DNA from: Nemertoderma westbladi
Taxonomy: Eukaryota; Xenacoelomorpha; Nemertodermatida; Nemertodermatidae
Assembly (NCBI GenBank): GCA_032718475.1
Contig: JAUCBJ010004245.1
Location: forward strand, 1 to 26,077
Direction: 5' to 3'
DNA length: 26,077 nt
Shown: piece by piece, positions 20,401 to 26,077 of the stretch
Position numbering within the stretch: the stretch's first letter is position 1
Layout of the letters: each line of letters opens with the position of its first letter
Position numbers and translations under genes: made by a program
Notes under the pieces: model-generated
Database searches by the model: none
The model's input: only the letters and a program-made list of their open reading frames with translations
What the model was told of the DNA's origin: nothing

Positions 20401-23400
20401 GATAAAGGGGGACTTTAGATAACGGGGGACTTTTAGATAAAGGTGGACTTTTAGATAACGGGGGACTCTTTAGATAAAGGGGGACTTTTAGATAACGGGG
20501 GACTTTTAGATAAAGGTGGACTTTTAGATAAAGGTGGACTTTAGATAACGGGGGACTTTTAGATAAAGGTGGACTTTAGATAACGGGGAACTTTTAGATA
20601 ACGGGGGACTTTTAGATAAAGGTGGATTTTAGATAACGGGGGACTTTTAGATAAAGGTGGATTTTAGATAACGGGGGACTTTTAGATAAAGGGGGACTTT
20701 TAGATAAAAGGGGACTTTAGATAACGGGGGACTTTTAGATAAAGGGGGACTTTAGATAACGGCGGACTTTTAGATAAAGGTGGAATTTAGATAACGGGGG
20801 ATTTTTAGATAACGGGGGACTTTTAGATAAAGGAGGACTTTAGATAAAGGGGGACTTTTAGATAACGGGGGACTTTTATATAAAGGTGGACTTTTAGATA
20901 AAGGGGGACTTTAGATGAAGGGGGACTTTTAGATAAAGGGAGACTTTTAGATAACGGGGGACTTTAGATAAAGGGAGACTTTTAGATAACACGGGACTTT
21001 AGATAAAGGGGGACTTTTAGATAAAGGGAGACTTTTATATAACGAGGGACTTTAGATAAAGGGGGACTTTTAGATAACGGGGGACTTTTAGATAACGGGG
21101 GACTTTAGATAAAGGGAGACTTTTAGATAACGGGGGACTTTTAGATAAATGAGGACTTTAGATAAAGGGGGACTTTTAGATAACGGGGGACTTTAGATAA
21201 CGGGTGACTTTAGATAACGGGGGACTTTTAGATAAAGGTGGACTTTAGATAACGGGGGACTTTTAGATAACGGGGGACTTTTAGATAACGGGGGACTTTT
21301 AGATAAAGGGGGACTTTAGATAACGGGGGACTTTTAGATAAAGGTGGATTTTAGATAACGGGGGACTTTTAGATAAAGGGGGACTTTTAGATAAAAGGGG
21401 ACTTTAGATAACGGGGGACTTTTAGATAAAGGTGGACTTTTAGATAAAGGGGGACTTTAGATAACGGGGGACGTTTAGATAAAGGGGGACTTTTAGATAA
21501 CGGGGGACTTTAGATAAAGGGAGATTTTTAGATAACACGGGAATTTAGATAAAGGGGGACTTTTAGATAAAGGGGGACTTTAGATAACGGGGGACTTTTA
21601 GATAAAGGTGGACTTTTAGATAACGGGGGACTTTTAGATAAAGGAGGACTTTAGATAACGGGGGACTTTTAGATAACGGGGGACTTTTAGATAAAGGGGG
21701 ACTTTAGATAACGGGGGACTTTTAGATAAATGTGGACTTTTAGATAAAGGGGGACTTTAGATAACGGGGGACTTTTACATAAAGGTGGACTTTTAGATAA
21801 AGGGGGACTTTAGATAACGGGGGACTTTTAGATAAAGGGGGACTTTTAGATAACGGGGGACTTTAGATAAAGGGGGACTTTTAGATAAGATAACGGGGGA
21901 CTTTAGATAAAGGGGGACTTTTAGATAAAGGGGGACTTTAGATAACGGGGGACTTTTAGATAAAGGTGGACTTTTAGATAAAGGGGGACTTTAGATAACG
22001 GGGGACTTTTAGATAAAGGTGGACTTTTAGATAAAGGGGGACTTTAGATAACGGGGGACTTTTAGATAAAGGTGGACTTTTAGATAAAGGGGGACTTTAG
22101 ATAACGGGGGACTTTTAGATAAAGGTGGACTTTTAGATAAAGGGGGACTTTAGATAAAGGTGGACTTTTAGATAAAGGGGGACTTTAGATAACGGGGGAC
22201 TTTTAGATAAAGGTGGACTTTTAGATAAAGGGGGACTTTAGATAACGGGGGACTTTAGATAACGGGGGACTTTTAGATAAAGGGGGACTTTTAGATAAAA
22301 GGGGACTTTAGATAACGGGGGACTTTTAGATAAAAGGGGACTTTAGATAACGGGGGACTTTTAGATAAAGGGGGACTTATAGATAACGGGGGATTTTTAG
22401 ATAAAGGGGGACTTTAGATAACGGGGGACTTTTAGATAACGGGGGACTTTAGATAAAGGGAGACTTTAGATAAAGGGGGACTTTTAGATAAAGGGGGACT
22501 TTAGATAACGGGGGACTTTTAGATAAAGGTGGACTTTTAGATAACGGGGGACTTTTAGATAAAGGAGGACTTTAGATAACGGGGGACTTTTAGATAAAGG
22601 GGGACTTTAGATAACGTGGGACTTTTAGATAAAGGGGGACTTTAGATAACGGGGGACTTTTAGATAAAGGTGGACTTTTAGATAATGGGGGACTTTTAGA
22701 TAAAGGAGGACTTTAGATAACGGGGGACTTTTAGATAAAGGGGGACTTTAGATAACGGGGGACTTTTAGATAAATGTGGACTTTTAGATAAAGGGGGACT
22801 TTAGATAACGGGGGACTTTTACATAAAGGTGGACTTTTAGATAAAGGGGGACTTTAGATAACGGGGGACTTTTAGATAAAGGGGGACTTTTAGATAAAGG
22901 GGGACTTTTAGATAAAGGGGGACTTTAGATAACGGGGGACTTTTAGATAAAGGTGGACTTTTAGATAAAGGGGGACTTTAGATAACGGGGGACTTTTAGA
23001 TAAAGGTGGACTTTTAGATAACGGGGGACTTTAGATAACGGGGGACTTTTAGATAAAGGGGGACTTTTAGATAAAGGGGGACTTTAGATAACGGGGGACT
23101 TTTAGATAAAGGGGGACTTTTAGATAAAGGGGGACTTTAGATAAAGGGGGACTTTTAGATAAAGGGGGACTTTAGATAACGGGGGACTTTTAGATAAAGG
23201 GGGACTTTTAGATAAAGGGGGACTTTAGATAACGGGGGACTTTTAGATAAAGGTGGACTTTTAGATAAAGGGGGACTTTAGATAACGGGGGACTTTTAGA
23301 TAAAGGGGGACTTTTAGATAAAGGGGGACTTTAGATAACGGGGGACTTTTAGATAAAGGGGGACTTTAGATAACGGGGGATTTTTAGATAAAGGGGGACT

Positions 23401-25210
23401 TTAGATAACGGGGGACTTTAGATAACGGGGGACTTTAGATAACGGGGACTTTAGATAAAGGGGGACTTTTAGATAAAGGGGGACTTTAGATAACGGGGGA
23501 CTTTTAGATAAAGGTGGACTTTTAGATAACGGGGGACTTTTAGATAAAGGGGACTTTAGATAACGGGCGACTTTTAGATAAAGGGGGACTTTAGATAACG
23601 GGGACTTTTAGATAAAGGGGGACTTTAGATAACGGGGGACTTTTAGATAAAGGGGGACTTTTAGATAACGGGGGACTTTAGATAAAGGGGGACTTTAGAT
23701 AACGGGGGACTTTTAGATAAAGGGGGACTTTAGATAACGGGGGACTTTTAGATAAAGGGGGACTTTAGATAAAGGGGGACTTTAGATAACGGGGGACTTT
23801 TAGATAAAGGTGGACTTTTAGATAAAGGGGGACTTTAGATAACGGGGGACTTTTAGATAAAGGGGGACTTTTAGATAAAGGGGGACTTTAGATAACGGGG
23901 GACTTTTAGATAAAGGGGGACTTTTAGATAACGGGGGACTTTAGATAAAGGGGGACTTTTAGATAAAGGGGGACTTTAGATAACGGGGGACTTTTAGATA
24001 AAGGTGGACTTTTAGATAAAGGAGGACTTTAGATAACGGGGGACTTTTAGATAAAGGGGGACTTTAGATAACGGGGGACTTTTAGATAAAGGGGGACTTT
24101 AGATAACGGGGGACTTTTAGATAAAGGGGGACTTTTAGATAACGGGGGACTTTTAGATAAAGGGGGACTTTTAGATAACGGGGGACTTTTAGATAACGGG
24201 GGACTTTTAGATAAAGGGGGACTTTAGATAACGGGGGACTTTTAGATAACGGGGGACTTTTAGATAAAGGGGGACTTTAGATAACGGGGGACTTTTAGAT
24301 AAGGGGGACTTTAGATAACGGGGGACTTTTAGATAAAGGGGGACTTTAGATAACGGGGGACTTTTAGATAAAGGGGGACTTTTAGATAAAGGGGGACTTT
24401 AGATAACGGGGGACTTTTAGATAAAGGGGGACTTTTAGATAACGGGGGACTTTAGATAACGGGGGACTTTTAGATAACGGGGGACTTTAGATAACGGGGG
24501 ACTTTTAGATAAAGGGGGACTTTTAGATAACGGGGGACTTTAGATAACGGGGGACTTTTAGATAAAGGGGGACTTTAGATAACGGGGGACTTTTAGATAA
24601 AGGGGGACTTTTAGATAAAGGGGGACTTTTAGATAACGGGGGACTTTTAGATAAAGGGGGACTTTTAGATAAAGGGGGACTTTAGATAACGGGGGACTTT
24701 TAGATAAAGGGGGACTTTTAGATAAAGGGGGACTTTAGATAACGGGGGACTTTTAGATAAAGGGGGACTTTTAGATAACGGGGGACTTTAGATAACGGGG
24801 GACTTTTAGATAAAGGGGGACTTTAGATAACGGGGGACTTTAGATAACGGGGGACTTTTAGATAACGGGGGACTTTTAGATAAAGGGGACTTTAGATAAC
24901 GGGGGACTTTTAGATAAAAGGGGACTTTAGATAACGGGGGACTTTTAGATAAAGGGGGACTTTAGATAACGGGGGACTTTAGATAACGGGGGACTTTTAG
25001 ATAACGGGGGACTTTAGATAAAGGGGGACTTTAGATAAAGGGGGACTTTTAGATAAAGGGGGACTTTAGATAACGGGGGACTTTTAGATAAAGGGGACTT
25101 TAGATAACGGGGGACTTTTAGATAACGGGGGACTTTTAGATAACGGGGGACTTTTAGATAAAGGGGGACTTTAGATAACGGGGGACTTTTAGATAACGGG
25201 GGACTTTAGA
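17445..25210. repeat. 17/18-bp minisatellite, about 440 units, with 2.56-kb higher-order repeats
   Basis: Units are GATAACGGGGGACTTTTA or GATAAAGGGGGACTTTA with three or four T's (17 or 18 bp). Variants include GGTGGAC, GGAGGAC, ACACGGGAC, TTACATAA and TTATATAA. Rare variants recur at a fixed distance of 2563 bp (for example AGATAACACG at 18421 and 20984, GATAAGATAAC at 19321 and 21884, CGGGGAACTT at 18021 and 20584). So 17452-20046 and 20047-22609 are tandem copies; the first is 32 bp longer because of indels around 17870-17990. A third copy runs from 22610 to about 23020. From there to 25210 the units are more uniform. Each unit contains AGATAA and nearly every one a G5 run on the plus strand. 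Confidence 0.98.
20047..22609. repeat. Second copy of the 2.56-kb higher-order repeat
   Basis: It starts at the rare GATAACGTGGGAC unit, which also opens the first copy (17452) and the third, partial copy (22610). Offsets are 2595 and 2563 bp. The rare GATAATGGGGG unit follows 71 bp later in each copy (17523, 20118, 22681). Confidence 0.85.

Positions 25211-26077
<867 letters not shown>

Noticed and set aside
17445-25210. Canonical G-quadruplex array
   Set aside because: G runs are separated by 12-13 nt, longer than the usual loops of up to 7 nt, so canonical folding is not supported by sequence alone.

Overview
The window is metazoan nuclear DNA. It holds spliced genes with GT-AG introns, fragments of non-LTR retrotransposons, and very long tandem arrays in AT-rich surroundings. 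Two genes are recognisable, both on the minus strand. One is an NCBP3-type gene (nuclear cap-binding protein subunit 3; coding exons between 5297 and about 13061). The other is a cytoplasmic-type actin (16060 to the right edge, with the first codons outside the window). The palindrome TACCGGTA and neighbouring AGGCCTA words are frequent in the non-coding DNA. My guess is a marine invertebrate, perhaps a deuterostome, but I cannot name the species or phylum.

Layout, left to right. 1-1216: decayed LINE (RT part, plus strand). 1362-1568: 11-bp tandem array. 1765-4872: 19-bp array of about 164 units. 5108-5113: NCBP3 poly(A) signal. 5297-6686: last NCBP3 exon. 6687-9259: NCBP3 intron, holding a second fragment of the same LINE family and about 33 units of a 64-bp array. 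9260-10065: NCBP3 exon with the RRM. 10302-12554: nested mobile elements (a palindromic MITE-like element split by a hAT-like element that itself contains a LINE C-terminal piece). 12867-13061: candidate first NCBP3 exon. About 13480-15292: second, different LINE. 16060-17066: main actin exon with two single-base frameshifts. 17067-25987: 8.9-kb actin intron, filled mostly by a 7.8-kb array of 17/18-bp units. 25988-26077: actin codons 12-41.

Tandem arrays make up about half of the window. The introns of both genes carry one each, of unrelated sequence.

The most interesting biology is in the NCBP3 protein. It carries about five copies of a K-x-x-R-x-x-R-F-G type motif, like the tandem motifs with which SARNP/Tho1 binds the mRNA-export helicase DDX39B. 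One copy is completed only by splicing across the array-bearing intron. That intron's 5' splice site has been duplicated in tandem (14 bp). The actin intron shows a recent 2.56-kb higher-order duplication within its minisatellite. The genes are not otherwise functionally linked; they are neighbours in head-to-tail order.
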